The notes under the pieces are model-generated. The model had not been told where the DNA came from. It ran no database searches and saw nothing but the letters and a program-made list of their open reading frames with translations. From positions 1,116,001-1,180,000 of the forward strand of contig NZ_CP041659.1 in NCBI RefSeq assembly GCF_007998985.1: DNA of 64,000 bases. Reading direction: 5' to 3'. Source of the DNA: Sphingomonas xanthus. GTDB taxonomy: Bacteria; Pseudomonadota; Alphaproteobacteria; Sphingomonadales; Sphingomonadaceae. Each line of letters begins with the position of its first letter. Position 1 is the stretch's first letter. Below are positions 55,287-63,585 of the stretch, piece after piece. Made by a program: the position numbers and the translations under genes.

Positions 55287-55915
55287 TGGGCAGCAACCCC
55301 ACCCGGATCCCCATTTTCCCGTTGGCTGGCGGGCTCCTGTTCCCTCGCTCGCAATTGCCGCTGCATATTTTTGAGCCGCGCTACCGCGACATGGTTCGCG
55401 ACGCGCTGGCCGGACAAGGCCGTATCGGCATGATCCAGCCAAGTGGCAGCGGCGATCCCGCTCCCCTTTTCCGGTCGGGTTGCGTTGGCGAAATCATCGC
55501 TGCCGAGGAACTCGACGACGGGCGCTTCAACATCGTCCTGCACGGATCGAACCGGTTTCGCCTGATTGCCGAACGCGATCTCGGCACCCCCTATCGCCAG
55601 GCCGATGTCGACCTTGCTGCCTTCGACGATTCCGAACCTGAGCCGCTCGGACTCGCTCAGCGCGCGGAGGTCGAGCGGGAGGCGCGGCGGTTCGGTGATG
55701 CGCTGGGCCTAGCGGTCGATTGGGGCGCCGTCGGTCAGCTCGACGACGAAATGCTGGTCAACGCCATTGCCCAAGTCGCGCCGTTCGATGTGGGCGCCAA
55801 GCAGGCGCTGCTCGAAGAGGATTCGCTCGCCGGACGAGCCGATCTGGTGGTGCAGTTGATGCAATTTCAGCGGCTGGCGCCCGGGGGCGCGGATGCCGGC
55901 CAGACGCTGCAGTAA
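55283..55915 (+). CDS. LON substrate-binding-domain protein
   Basis: A 210-residue protein consisting of a stand-alone Lon N-terminal substrate-binding domain: RIPIFPLAGGLLFPRSQLPLHIFEPRYRDMVRDAL and, later, FNIVLHGSNRFRL. It has neither the AAA+ nor the protease domain of Lon. Pairing with a CnoX-like protein is a recurrent alphaproteobacterial arrangement and suggests a protein quality role. Start is ATG 55283 or the adjacent ATG 55286. Confidence 0.88.
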   Translation: MMGSNPTRIPIFPLAGGLLFPRSQLPLHIFEPRYRDMVRDALAGQGRIGMIQPSGSGDPAPLFRSGCVGEIIAAEELDDGRFNIVLHGSNRFRLIAERDLGTPYRQADVDLAAFDDSEPEPLGLAQRAEVEREARRFGDALGLAVDWGAVGQLDDEMLVNAIAQVAPFDVGAKQALLEEDSLAGRADLVVQLMQFQRLAPGGADAGQTLQ

Positions 55916-55918
55916 TCG

Positions 55919-57133
55919 TTAGATCGGCAGGCCGCGCAGCAGCAGCGGAAGGTCCCCACTAGTTCCCCGCGCTTCGGCCATCAGCCGGTCCTTGACCGGT
56001 CCGATCCGGTTGATCAGGCCCATGCCGAACCGCCGAACTGTCGACGCGGCTTGACCGGGAATCCCATAGATACGGGTAAGGCTGTCGGTCGCCAGGCTGA
56101 CCATGAACGTGTCTAGTCCCCTCCACCGCTGATAGCGGTCGAGCAGTTGCCTGTCCCCGAGATCGAGCCCGAGCCGCGCACCTTCGACCAGAACCTGGGC
56201 CAGCGCCGCGGCGTCGCGGTAGCCGAGGTTGACGCCCTGGCCGGCAATCGGATGGATTCCATGGGCCGCATCGCCGACCAGCGCCAGCCGCCGATCGGTA
56301 ATCCGCGCGGCATGGTGGAAGCCAAGTGGATAGGTGGAGCGCGGGGCAAGCATCGCGATTTTGCCGAGGAAGCCACCCATTGCCGCCTCCGCCTCGGCCG
56401 CGAAATCCTCGTCGCTGAGGGACAGGAGCCCGGGGACATCGTCGGCCGCGACCGACCAGACGATCGCTGACCGGTGCCCGCCATCGTCGGTCATCGGCAG
56501 CAGCGCAAAGGGGCCCGCCGGATAGAAGATTTCATACGCGACCTGATCGTGGGGCCGCTCGTGGCGCAGTGTCGACACGATCGCGCCATGATCATATTTC
56601 CAGCGCGCGCAACGGATCCCCGCCGCCTCCCGCGTTGGCGAATTGCGACCTTCGGCGGCGACGAGCAACGGCGCTCCCATCACCCTACCGTCTTCGAGCC
56701 GGACGGTCACGCCATGTTCGGCGCGATCGACTGCGGCGGGTTTCGACTTCCACATCAGCCAGATGTGCCGCCCCTGTTCGGCCCGGGCGCGCAACGCCGC
56801 GCGAAGGTGGCGATTTTCGTTCATCCAGCCGAGCGGCTCGCCATCGTCGCCGGGGTCGAAGACCAGCCCGCCGGGATCGAGCCCGTCGGCGACCTCGATC
56901 CGCCGGATCGGGCAACCGGGCACCGGGAAATGATCGGTGATACCGATCGTATCGAACATCCGCCTCGACGAGGAGGACAAGGCGCTGGTGCGCCCGTCGA
57001 ACGCCGCGTTATTGCGCTGATCGGGATCGGCCGGGTCGATGACGATCGACGACAGGCCGCTGGCGTCGAGCGCAGCTGCCAGCGCGAGCCCGACTAGCCC
57101 GCCGCCAAGGATGATCACGTCCGCTCGGTCCAT
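55919..57133 (-). CDS. UbiH/COQ6-family FAD-dependent hydroxylase
   Basis: A 404-residue aromatic-ring hydroxylase. It shows the FAD motif ADVIILGGGLVGLALAAAL (4-22), an RTSALSSSSRRMF stretch and the second FAD site LALVGDAAHGIHPIAGQGVNLGYRDAAAL. The UbiH/UbiF/VisC group hydroxylates the ubiquinone ring at C5, C6 or C1; the exact position is not shown by sequence. GGGAGGGAG precedes the ATG. It is convergent with the LON-domain gene (three bases) and divergent from ftsK (98 bases). Confidence 0.92.
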   Translation of the reverse strand: MDRADVIILGGGLVGLALAAALDASGLSSIVIDPADPDQRNNAAFDGRTSALSSSSRRMFDTIGITDHFPVPGCPIRRIEVADGLDPGGLVFDPGDDGEPLGWMNENRHLRAALRARAEQGRHIWLMWKSKPAAVDRAEHGVTVRLEDGRVMGAPLLVAAEGRNSPTREAAGIRCARWKYDHGAIVSTLRHERPHDQVAYEIFYPAGPFALLPMTDDGGHRSAIVWSVAADDVPGLLSLSDEDFAAEAEAAMGGFLGKIAMLAPRSTYPLGFHHAARITDRRLALVGDAAHGIHPIAGQGVNLGYRDAAALAQVLVEGARLGLDLGDRQLLDRYQRWRGLDTFMVSLATDSLTRIYGIPGQAASTVRRFGMGLINRIGPVKDRLMAEARGTSGDLPLLLRGLPI

Positions 57134-57231
57134 CTCCCTCCCCTAACCATCGCATCGCGGCGAGGGAAGTCTTGCTCCGGACTCGGGCGACAGGCAGTAT
57201 GGGACGATGAAGGACCGGGGGAACTGACGTC

Positions 57232-59568
57232 ATGGCGACGGCGGCGCAGCGCGCGCAAAAAAAGGAACTGGGGCCGCATTGGCGCGATACGCTCGCGGCA
57301 TCGGTCCGCGCCTTCATCCGCAAGACGATCGGGGTCGTGCTAATCGGCCTCTCGCTCGCGCTGTCCGTCGCGCTGGCCACCCATTCCAGCGTTGATCCCA
57401 GCTTCAGCACTGCGGCGGGAGGGCCGCCGGTCAATTGGATAGGTACATTCGGCGCCTATGCCAGCGATCTCATGCTGTTCTTGTTCGGGCCCGCGTCTGC
57501 CCTGTTCCTCCCGCTGGTGGGCTTGGCCGGTGTCAGGCTGGTTCGCGGCGCCGAGGCCGGGCGCCTAGGCCGGGCGCTACTGCTCGGCGGGACCGGAGCC
57601 GCACTGATCGGCGTGGCGCTGGGCCTGCTTGCCGGAGACGCGGTTAGCGGGCTTCCCGCCGGCTATGGCGGAGTGATTGGCCTAGGCGGTGCCTATGGCG
57701 CCGAAACGGCGGTCGGCCTGATCGGGGACCCAGCGATCGAAGGACCAACCCGGCTCGCGCTGATGGCGTTGCTGGCGATCGGCGGGGCATTCATTGGTTT
57801 TCTGTCGCTGGGCCTGCGACCCGAGGAGAAGCAGTGGGCCGCAGACAAGTTGCGGCGGGATCCGTCTGTGGCGCCGACGCGCCCACGACGGACCCGCGAG
57901 CAGCGCGACAACGAGTGCGAGAACGCAGCGCAGCCACCGCGCTCGCGTCCTGCCGTCGCAGTAGGCGAACCGGCAAAGGCGATCGCGCCCGCGGCCAAGG
58001 CCGGCCCGAAACGCGGCAAGGCGGCCGCCGGCCAGGCCAGCCTGGCGCTGGGCGACAATTACCAGCTGCCGTCACTCGACCTGCTGGCCGCTCCGCCGCC
58101 CGGCGACAAGAAGCAGATCGATCGCGCGGGCCTGGAGCGCAACGCCCGGCTACTCGAAAGCGTCCTCGAGGATTTCCACGTCCGCGGCGATATCGTCGAG
58201 GTCCGCCCCGGCCCCGTGGTCACCATGTATGAGCTCGAGCCGGCAAGCGGGATCAAGGCCAGCCGCGTCATCCAGCTAGCCGACGACATCGCCCGAAACA
58301 TGTCGGCATTGTCGGCACGCGTTGCGACGATCCCGGGACGAAGCGTCATCGGCATCGAGCTGCCCAACCAGAAGCGCGAGACGGTCAGCTTGTCCGAACT
58401 GATCGGAAGCCAGGCGTTCGAGGACCAGAACATGGCGCTGCCCCTGATCCTGGGGAAGAATATCAGCGGCGACCCGGTGATCGCTGATCTTGCACCGATG
58501 CCGCACTTGCTGGTCGCCGGAACCACCGGATCGGGCAAGTCGGTGGGCCTCAACTGCATGATCCTGTCACTGCTCTATCGGCTGAGTCCCGACGAATGCC
58601 GGATGATCATGATCGACCCGAAGATGCTGGAATTGAGCATCTACGACGACATTCCCCACCTGCTGGCGCCGGTGGTTACCGAACCCGGCAAGGCGATCCG
58701 CGCGCTCAAATGGACCGTCGAACAGATGGAGGAACGTTATCGGATGATGGCCAGCCTAGGCGTCCGGCAACTTGCCAGCTTCAATGCCAAGGTCCGCGAT
58801 TCCAAGGCGAAGGGTGCCCGGCTCGGCCGTCGGGTGCAGACCGGTTATGACGCGGATACCGGCCAGCCGGTCTATGAGACCGAAGAGCTGGAATACGACG
58901 TCTTGCCGCAGATCGTAGTGGTGGTCGATGAACTGGCCGACCTGATGATGACCGCAGGCAAGGAAGTGGAATTCCTGATCCAGCGCCTGGCACAAAAAGC
59001 ACGCGCGGCGGGGATTCACCTGATCATGGCGACGCAGCGGCCGTCCGTCGACGTCATCACCGGGGTGATCAAGGCCAACCTTCCGACCCGCATCAGCTTC
59101 CAGGTGACGAGCAAGATCGATTCGCGCACGATCCTTGGCGAGCAGGGAGCCGAGCAGCTGCTGGGCAAGGGCGATATGCTCTATATGCCCGGCGGCAAGC
59201 AGATCATCCGGGTCCATGGTCCCTTCGTCAGCGACGAGGAGGTTCGTGCGATCGCCGACCATTGGCGGCGGCAGGGCACGCCCGACTATATCCAGTCGGT
59301 TACCGAGGAGCCGGAGGACGGCGGCTATTTGTTCGATGGCCAGCCGGTCGGCGACGACGACCCGGAGACCCAGCTCTATCGCAAGGCGGTGCAGATCGTT
59401 GCCGAGAGCCAAAAGGCTTCGACCAGCTACCTGCAGCGGCAGCTGCGGGTCGGCTATAATAGTGCCGCGCGGCTGATTGAGCGGATGGAGAAAGACGGGC
59501 TGGTCGGCCAGCCCGACCATGTCGGCCGCCGCGAGGTATTGATCGACACCGAGGGCCATCCGATCTGA
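57232..59568 (+). CDS. ftsK: DNA translocase FtsK
   Basis: A 778-residue septal DNA pump. About four transmembrane helices lie in the first 200 residues, followed by an Ala/Pro/Arg linker (about 205-290) and the alpha-beta motor: Walker A GTTGSGKS near 430, Walker B VVVVDELADLMM near 563 and THLIMATQRPSVDVITG-type motif after it. The C-terminal gamma winged helix (ASTSYLQRQLRVGYNSAARLIERME) reads KOPS sites. The linker is short compared with E. coli. It resolves chromosome dimers with XerCD at division. A CTAACCAT and a GACTC lie in the 98-base upstream gap. Confidence 0.96.
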   Translation: MATAAQRAQKKELGPHWRDTLAASVRAFIRKTIGVVLIGLSLALSVALATHSSVDPSFSTAAGGPPVNWIGTFGAYASDLMLFLFGPASALFLPLVGLAGVRLVRGAEAGRLGRALLLGGTGAALIGVALGLLAGDAVSGLPAGYGGVIGLGGAYGAETAVGLIGDPAIEGPTRLALMALLAIGGAFIGFLSLGLRPEEKQWAADKLRRDPSVAPTRPRRTREQRDNECENAAQPPRSRPAVAVGEPAKAIAPAAKAGPKRGKAAAGQASLALGDNYQLPSLDLLAAPPPGDKKQIDRAGLERNARLLESVLEDFHVRGDIVEVRPGPVVTMYELEPASGIKASRVIQLADDIARNMSALSARVATIPGRSVIGIELPNQKRETVSLSELIGSQAFEDQNMALPLILGKNISGDPVIADLAPMPHLLVAGTTGSGKSVGLNCMILSLLYRLSPDECRMIMIDPKMLELSIYDDIPHLLAPVVTEPGKAIRALKWTVEQMEERYRMMASLGVRQLASFNAKVRDSKAKGARLGRRVQTGYDADTGQPVYETEELEYDVLPQIVVVVDELADLMMTAGKEVEFLIQRLAQKARAAGIHLIMATQRPSVDVITGVIKANLPTRISFQVTSKIDSRTILGEQGAEQLLGKGDMLYMPGGKQIIRVHGPFVSDEEVRAIADHWRRQGTPDYIQSVTEEPEDGGYLFDGQPVGDDDPETQLYRKAVQIVAESQKASTSYLQRQLRVGYNSAARLIERMEKDGLVGQPDHVGRREVLIDTEGHPI

Positions 59569-59589
59569 GTTGCGAACAGGACCGGGCAG

Positions 59590-59617
59590 CTGAACCCTGG
59601 GGAACCGAAGGGTTCAG
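59590..59617 (+). other. Nine-base inverted repeat between ftsK and lolA
   Basis: CTGAACCCT (59590-59598) and AGGGTTCAG (59609-59617) pair perfectly around a 10-base loop. No T-run follows, so it is not a standard terminator. It lies 22 bases after the ftsK stop and 56 bases before the lolA start. It could be a leader structure for lolA or a protein-binding site. Confidence 0.5.
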
Positions 59618-59673
59618 GACGCATTCAAGCCCGGAACGCCACGATGATGGCCAGAATTTTCCAGGAGATTTCG

Positions 59674-60285
59674 ATGCTTTCTTCCAAATCCTTTGCGCGC
59701 GCGTTTGTGCCGGTCGCGCTGGTGGCGCTTGCGGCGCCAGCCCAGGCCAACGACCTCAAGTCGGTAGAAGCCAGCCTGTCGGCGACCCAGTCGATGACGG
59801 CCAATTTCGTCCAGACCGACGGCAAGGGCCGGCAAATGGCCGGAACGCTCAGCCTCAAGCGGCCAGGCAAGATCCGGTTCGCCTATGGCGGCGGTGTCAA
59901 CATGCTGCTGGTAGCCAACGGCAAGACGCTTTCCTTCATCGACTATGACGTCGGGCAAAAGTCGAGCTGGCCGATTGCCAAGTCACCCTTGTCGGTACTC
60001 CTGTCGCCCAATCCTGACCTCGGCCGGATCGCCCGGCTGGTGCCGAGCGACAATCCGCAAGTCGTGGTCGTAAGGGCGCGCGACGCGCGCCGGCCCGAAT
60101 TCGGTACGCTGGTGCTGGCCTTCATAAAGTCGGCAAGCGCGCCCGGGGGCCTTCGCCTCGAAGGCTGGACGGCGATCGACGCCCAAAACAAGAAGACGAC
60201 GGTGCGTCTGTCGAACCAGCGTTATAACGTGGCGGTGCCCGACAGCGCCTTCACTTATGCCGAACCGAAACGCAAAAAAGCGTAG
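59674..60285 (+). CDS. lolA: Outer membrane lipoprotein carrier LolA
   Basis: A 203-residue periplasmic chaperone that ferries lipoproteins from LolCDE to the outer membrane. A signal peptide ends near PAQAND (residue 27). The mature protein shows the LolA pattern TANFVQTDGKGRQMAGTLSLKRPGKIRFAY. ATG 59674 is chosen because AGGAGA is well placed; an upstream ATG (59644) would disrupt the signal peptide. It follows ftsK after about 100 bases, a typical alphaproteobacterial order. Confidence 0.93.
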   Translation: MLSSKSFARAFVPVALVALAAPAQANDLKSVEASLSATQSMTANFVQTDGKGRQMAGTLSLKRPGKIRFAYGGGVNMLLVANGKTLSFIDYDVGQKSSWPIAKSPLSVLLSPNPDLGRIARLVPSDNPQVVVVRARDARRPEFGTLVLAFIKSASAPGGLRLEGWTAIDAQNKKTTVRLSNQRYNVAVPDSAFTYAEPKRKKA

Positions 60286-60413
60286 CAATCGAAAACGGTT
60301 AAGCTTGGGGACAGCTTGCCGTTGATACACCATGACATAGATCGGCGGATACCGGGGTTTCCCCCTGTTACCCGGGTGACACGCCGGTCGCCTTGCGTGA
60401 CTTACGCTTGGTC

Positions 60414-60448
60414 GGCCCTGGTTCCATGCCCCCGGAGCCAGGGCCTTT
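60414..60448 (+). terminator. Probable intrinsic terminator after lolA
   Basis: GGCCCTGG (60414-60421) pairs perfectly with CCAGGGCC (60438-60445), followed by TTT. The T-run is short. It lies 129 bases after the lolA stop and 65 before xth, and may separate their transcripts. The rest of 60286-60512 shows no gene I can support. Confidence 0.6.
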
Positions 60449-60512
60449 CCATGTTCGCGGCATCGGCACTTCGGCCTTCACAGGCACGCCAAGGTCGCTA
60501 CAGGACATTCGC

Positions 60513-61304
60513 GTGACCAAGCTCAAGATCGCATCCTGGAATATCAACAGTGTCCGTGCCCGGGCGCATATCGTCGAACGCTTCCTAGACGAGGAGCAGC
60601 CCGACATATTGTGCCTGCAGGAAACCAAGGCGCAGGACATGGTCTTCCCAGGCCAGATGTTTCACTCGCGCGGCTATGTCCACCATGAGCTCAATGGCCA
60701 GAAGATGCATCACGGGGTCGCGATCCTTTCACGGCTGCCGCTGCACGACAGCGGGCGGCACGACTGGCAGGACAATGGCGAGGCGCGCCACGTCGGTGCG
60801 CGGCTGGCCTGCGGTATCCGCCTCGAAAATGTCTATGTTCCCGCCGGCGGCGACATCCCTGACCGCAACCTCAATCCCAAGTTCGGCCAGAAGCTCGACT
60901 TCATCGAACGCATGACTCGGTGGTCGGAAAAGTTGGCTGAGCCGACTTTAATCGTCGGGGATTTCAACATCGCGCCGCTCGAATGTGACGTCTGGAACCA
61001 CAAGGCGCTGCTTAACGTAGTCAGCCACACGCCGCTTGAAGTCGAGACGCTCGAGCGGCTGCGCGCGGCGCACGACTGGGTCGACCTTGGGCGCAAGTTC
61101 ATCCCCGCGCCCGAACGCTGCTTCACCTGGTGGAGTTATCGCGCCCAGGACTGGGAAGCGAGCGATCGCGGCCGGCGCCTCGACCATATGTGGGCCTCCC
61201 CCGAGCTTGCGGCGCAGGCGACCGCGCACCGGGTCCTCGAGCCATGCCGCAGCTGGGACAAGCCGTCAGATCATGTCCCGCTGGTTGTCGAGCTTGAGGT
61301 GTGA
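60513..61304 (+). CDS. xth: Exodeoxyribonuclease III
   Basis: A 263-residue AP endonuclease/3' exonuclease of base excision repair. Conserved pieces in order: ASWNINSVRAR, LCLQETK, VGDFNIAPLECDVWNHK, RRLDHMWAS and SDHVPLV, containing the metal-binding Glu and the catalytic Asp-Asn and Asp-His pairs. GTG 60513, with AGGAC upstream, gives the normal N-terminus VTKLKIASWN. Its stop overlaps the ribA GTG (GTGA). Confidence 0.95.
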   Translation: MTKLKIASWNINSVRARAHIVERFLDEEQPDILCLQETKAQDMVFPGQMFHSRGYVHHELNGQKMHHGVAILSRLPLHDSGRHDWQDNGEARHVGARLACGIRLENVYVPAGGDIPDRNLNPKFGQKLDFIERMTRWSEKLAEPTLIVGDFNIAPLECDVWNHKALLNVVSHTPLEVETLERLRAAHDWVDLGRKFIPAPERCFTWWSYRAQDWEASDRGRRLDHMWASPELAAQATAHRVLEPCRSWDKPSDHVPLVVELEV

Positions 61305-62347
61305 GCGAGCCAGACGATTTCGCCCGGGCGATTGCCGCCCTAAGGGCCGGCCGGCCGCTCGTCGTGGGCAGTTCGGCATTCCTGTCCGTCGAAAGCGCCA
61401 GCGAGGCGATGCTCGTCCTGCTCGACCCCGACCGGCGTGCGCCCGTCATTATCAGCGGCTACCGGGCGGAGGCTCTGGGGCTGGGCAACGCCCATGACGC
61501 GGCGGGCGTAGGCGGTCCGGTCGAACTCCGGCCCTGCGACTGGCTGGACCGCGATGTCGCCAGGGCCCTCGCCGATCCCGCCCGCGATCTCGAACGCGGC
61601 CCGATCGGCCCGCTCCAGCCAACAGTCGTGGAACATCCAGCCGAAGCTCAAGCTGCGCTTTCGCTGGCGCGAATGGCCGGTTTGCTTCCCGCGCTTTGGC
61701 GGATCGACGGCGAATTTGCGGACTCGGTCACGGTCGAGGCAGTGACGTCGGCTATCACGCGGCCGGTCGCGCAACTCGTCGCCCGCGCGAAGATTCCGAT
61801 CGCCGACCTTTCCTCCTCGCAGCTTGTTTCCTTCCGAGATCCGGCAACCGGTGAGGACCATGTCGCGCTGGTTATCGGAGCATTTGGCGGAGAGCCGCCG
61901 CTGGTCCGCCTGCATAGCGAATGCCTGACCGGTGATGTGTTCGGCAGTTTGAAATGCGACTGCGGACCGCAGCTGACCGAGGCCCTGCGGATCATTGGCG
62001 CTGCCGGCGGCGGAGTGCTGCTCTACCTTCGCCAGGAAGGGCGCGGGATCGGCTTGGCCAATAAGCTTCGTGCCTACGCGCTACAGGATCGCGGGCTCGA
62101 CACAGTCGATGCCAATCGAAGGCTTGGCTTTGCCGACGACGAACGCGGCTATGCGATGGCTGCGGCGATGCTGCGCGCGCTGGGAATTGACCGCGTGCGC
62201 CTACTGACGAACAACCCGGCCAAGGTTGAGGGACTGTCGGCCGAGGGAGTCGCGGTCGTCGAGCGAGTCGCGCATCACATGCCGACCAACCCGCATAACG
62301 TGGAATATTTGGCGACCAAGAAGCGGCGCAGCGGCCACCTCGACTGA
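61301..62347 (+). CDS. ribA: GTP cyclohydrolase II with degenerate RibB-like N-terminus
   Basis: A 348-residue protein. The C-terminal half (about 165-348) is an intact GTP cyclohydrolase II, first step of riboflavin synthesis: RLHSECLTGDVFGSLKCDCG (zinc Cys residues), YLRQEGRGIGL, and LTNNPAKVEGL. The N-terminal 150 residues resemble the DHBP synthase (RibB) fold only in AIAALRAGRPLVVG and lack its acidic metal motif, so this half is probably inactive. Start is GTG overlapping the xth stop. Confidence 0.92.
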   Translation: MSEPDDFARAIAALRAGRPLVVGSSAFLSVESASEAMLVLLDPDRRAPVIISGYRAEALGLGNAHDAAGVGGPVELRPCDWLDRDVARALADPARDLERGPIGPLQPTVVEHPAEAQAALSLARMAGLLPALWRIDGEFADSVTVEAVTSAITRPVAQLVARAKIPIADLSSSQLVSFRDPATGEDHVALVIGAFGGEPPLVRLHSECLTGDVFGSLKCDCGPQLTEALRIIGAAGGGVLLYLRQEGRGIGLANKLRAYALQDRGLDTVDANRRLGFADDERGYAMAAAMLRALGIDRVRLLTNNPAKVEGLSAEGVAVVERVAHHMPTNPHNVEYLATKKRRSGHLD

Positions 62348-62348
62348 T

Positions 62349-63005
62349 TCAGTCGTCGAACAGGGCCGAGCCGATTCGGAGTGCGGTGGCGCCAAGCATC
62401 ACCGCCACCGGATAGTCGCCCGACATCCCCATGCTGAGGCCATCGACGCCATGACGCCGGGCGAGTTCCGCAAGCAGGGCGAAGTAGGGACCAGGCTGCT
62501 TCCCATGCGGCGGCATCGCCATCAATCCGGTGAGCGGCAAGGGCGAGGCGCGCACTGCGTCGAGAAAGGCCGGCAGGTCGTCGACCGCGACCCCACCCTT
62601 CTGCTCCTCCGCGCCGATATTCACCTGCACATAGACGGCCGGGTAACGGCCTGCCTTCTCCCCCGCCGCGACCAGCGCGTCGAGGAGCGAGCGACGATCG
62701 AGCGAGTGAATGACGTCGAACAGGCCGACCGCGTCGTCGGCCTTGTTCGACTGGAGTCGTCCGATCATGTGCAGGCGGACTTGGGGATAGCGGCTTCGAA
62801 GCGGCGCCCATTTTTCCGCAGCCTCGTTTACCCGGTTCTCTCCAAAGTCGCGAAGTCCGGCGAGAAGAAGCGGCTCGATCTCGGCCGCGGAGCGCTGCTT
62901 GGTGACTGCGACCAAGGCGACATCGTCGGGATTGCGGCGGGACGCCTTTACGGCCTTGGCAATTTCGGCACGGACCGCGGCCAGGCAGGTATCGGTGTCG
63001 CTCAT
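62349..63005 (-). CDS. YggS/PLPBP-family pyridoxal phosphate homeostasis protein
   Basis: A 218-residue PLP-binding TIM-barrel protein without known catalytic activity, maintaining free PLP and amino acid pools. The PLP lysine is in LVAVTKQRS, and GENRVNEAAEKW, HMIGRLQSNKA and GLSMGMSGDYPVAVMLGATALRIGS are diagnostic. ATG 63005 is the normal start; the frame extends further into the thiE-like gene region. It is convergent with ribA (one base) and divergent from the thiE-like gene (22 bases). Confidence 0.93.
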   Translation of the reverse strand: MSDTDTCLAAVRAEIAKAVKASRRNPDDVALVAVTKQRSAAEIEPLLLAGLRDFGENRVNEAAEKWAPLRSRYPQVRLHMIGRLQSNKADDAVGLFDVIHSLDRRSLLDALVAAGEKAGRYPAVYVQVNIGAEEQKGGVAVDDLPAFLDAVRASPLPLTGLMAMPPHGKQPGPYFALLAELARRHGVDGLSMGMSGDYPVAVMLGATALRIGSALFDD

Positions 63006-63027
63006 CCGCCACGCTATAGATAGTCGA

Positions 63028-63579
63028 ATGGAAGGCAACCAGTCCCCCTGGCCCAAGCGCTGGCTGATGACCGACGAGCGCGTCGGCAAGCGCTTGTGGG
63101 AAGCCATTGACCACCTTCCGTCGGGCCAAGCAGGGGTTGTGTTTCGGCACCACGGCCTGGCGGGACCGCAGCGCGCAGAGCTTGGGCGGCAGCTTGCCGG
63201 ACTAGCGAGGGCGAGAGGCCTTGTCCTGGCGGTGTCGCGCGACCCCGAGCTGGCCGAGCGACTCGGCGCCGCACTTGTCCATAATCCAGCCTATGCGACC
63301 GCCCTGCCTTGCTCGCGATCGGTTCATGACGAGGCGGAGGCGGAGGCAGCCGAAAAAAGCGGAGCGGCACTGGCGTTCGTGTCGGCGCTGTTCCCGACCC
63401 GGTCCCATCCGGGGGCCCAGCCGCTGGCCTTATCGCGTGCGATACGGCTCGCCTGGCTTGTCGGCTGTCCCGCGATTGCCCTCGGCGGAATGGACGAGCG
63501 ACGGTGGACGAAGCTGAACGCTGCCCATCCCGACGTGTTTCACGGATATGCAGGAATTTCTTGCTGGCTCGAGGCCTAG
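63028..63579 (+). CDS. Thiamine phosphate synthase-like (ThiE/TenI) protein
   Basis: A 183-residue TMP-TENI family protein. It starts WPKRWLMTDERVG, the usual (W/L)MTD opening, and contains FVSALFPTRSHPGAQPL and AIALGGMDERRW, which correspond to the phosphate-binding loops of ThiE. It is somewhat shorter than typical ThiE (about 210), and the HLGQ-D segment of ThiE is hard to see, so it may be a paralogue rather than the main TMP synthase. It could link to the thiC gene in the same window. Confidence 0.75.
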   Translation: MEGNQSPWPKRWLMTDERVGKRLWEAIDHLPSGQAGVVFRHHGLAGPQRAELGRQLAGLARARGLVLAVSRDPELAERLGAALVHNPAYATALPCSRSVHDEAEAEAAEKSGAALAFVSALFPTRSHPGAQPLALSRAIRLAWLVGCPAIALGGMDERRWTKLNAAHPDVFHGYAGISCWLEA

Positions 63580-63585
63580 ATCAGC

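Noticed and set aside
60368..60640. 90-residue minus-strand frame upstream of xth
   Set aside because: It overlaps the xth start and a probable terminator; no motif.
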